Positions 63,405 to 64,000 of a stretch of 64,000 nucleotides of DNA are shown here, one piece after another. The stretch is taken from NCBI GenBank assembly GCA_036583965.1, contig JAZBQD010000027.1, positions 20,821,001 to 20,885,000 of the forward strand, given 5' to 3'. Each line of letters begins with the position of its first letter. Position 1 is the first letter of the stretch. Position numbers and translations under genes: made by a program. Under the pieces are notes generated by a model, which saw only the letters and a program-made list of their open reading frames with translations, did no database searches and was not told the DNA's origin. The stretch comes from Prunella strophiata. Taxonomy: Eukaryota > Chordata > Aves > Passeriformes > Prunellidae.

Positions 63405-64000
63405 AAAAAAAAAAGAGCTGCTTCTGCTGGAGCTCTTCTCCAGCACCTTGGACACACTACTGCAGCTGCCCCAGGCTTGCCTTTTGATTCTGTGTCTCCT
63501 GACGTGCTGCAGCCTTCCCTGGTGAGCCAAGGGGGCCCTACACACAACCTCACAAGCCTTTAGCTTTGAGAACCTGAGAACCAACATTACTGCACAACTG
63601 AGACACAGCCCTGCCACTGAGGAGCTCCAGAACACATCCGTGGCCATAGCACCAGCTCCAGCAGTGACTCAACATCAATCAGTCCATTTCTTTCCTGCCA
63701 GCATTGCCCTCTGACCCTCACCACTCACTGAGAGCCCTTCCAGCAGGAGCAGACACAGTAACACACAGCAGAGGTTAGCACACAACACTTTCAAGAGGTA
63801 ACCACGGCATAAAAAGCAATTGTACTGGCTGCCCATGAAACACTATCCATAAAAAAAAAGCTGCAGAATTCTAGGAGAATAAAAACCATAAGACCTATTC
63901 AAGTAATTTGAAACTCACCTTGCTCAGGACTGACTAGAAGCCATCACAGTCTCCCAAACAGCAGCATCATCTGCAGACTGCCCTTGACATGCTTGCTTAA
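63405..64000. other. GC-richer block at the 3' edge, unidentified
   Basis: After an A-run at 63404-63414, about 350 bases are GC-richer, C/A-biased on the + strand. The minus strand carries a good donor-like AAG/GTGAGT at 63919/63918. No protein family or repeat is recognised. It could be an unlisted bird repeat or an exon of an antisense non-coding RNA. Confidence 0.3.

Larger units (their letters stand above)
36995..64000 (+). other. NTNG1 intron 2 (inferred, continues past the window)
   Basis: It begins GTAAGGCAAG. Nothing in the remaining 27 kb matches the next netrin-G1 exon, which should contain CNNECD and the bulk of the laminin N-terminal domain, so the intron extends past the end. 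The block is AT-rich with few repeats: a SINE at 52389, CR1 at 55101, an ancient repeat at 57790 and several microsatellites. GC-richer patches at 42590-42860, 43560-44280 and 61360-61640 contain only overlapping chance frames. Octamer motifs recur. Confidence 0.7.

Noticed and set aside
1..64000. CRISPR arrays, operons, phage or defence systems
   Set aside because: This is vertebrate nuclear DNA. No regularly spaced repeats with unique spacers and no prokaryotic-type genes were seen.

Overview
The window looks like avian nuclear DNA, most likely from a passerine (songbird). Long open frames are lacking and AT-rich non-coding sequence dominates, with one strong CpG island. The repeats are bird-type: CR1 LINE fragments, two copies of a tRNA-Ile-derived SINE with a CR1-like tail (the TguSINE1 type, known from passerines), and a solo endogenous-retrovirus LTR. 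No bacterial or phage gene organisation is present.

One gene is recognisable: the 5' end of NTNG1 (netrin-G1, a GPI-anchored axon-guidance and synaptic adhesion protein) on the + strand. A CpG island at about 29170-30860 holds the likely promoter and a non-coding first exon. Its best splice donor is AGG/GTGAGT after 30360. Intron 1 runs to about 36294. Exon 2 (about 36295-36994) carries a 5'UTR with four short upstream ORFs, then the NTNG1 start codon at 36748, the signal peptide and the start of the laminin N-terminal domain. It ends at an ATG/GTAAGG donor. The coding frame is broken by a net +1 base near 36928-36934, after which the family sequence resumes in the next frame up to the donor. 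This is either an assembly error or a real lesion.

Layout: 1-29150 is upstream flank with no supported gene. It contains a degraded SINE, an old sense-strand CR1 piece, a 360-bp solo LTR with a perfect 6-bp target-site duplication, an antisense CR1 piece and several simple repeats. 29170-30860 is the CpG-island promoter and exon 1. 30361-36294 is intron 1. 36295-36994 is exon 2. 36995-64000 is read as intron 2 and holds a better-preserved SINE, an antisense CR1 fragment with residual reverse-transcriptase reading, an ancient amniote repeat, paired octamer motifs and a GC-richer block at the 3' edge. The large next coding exon of NTNG1 is not in the window.

I found no new multi-gene system. 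The observations most worth following up are the NTNG1 frame break, the uORF-rich leader, the solo LTR and the paired octamer site. No alignment or database search was run; family names rest on pattern recognition and known consensus features.
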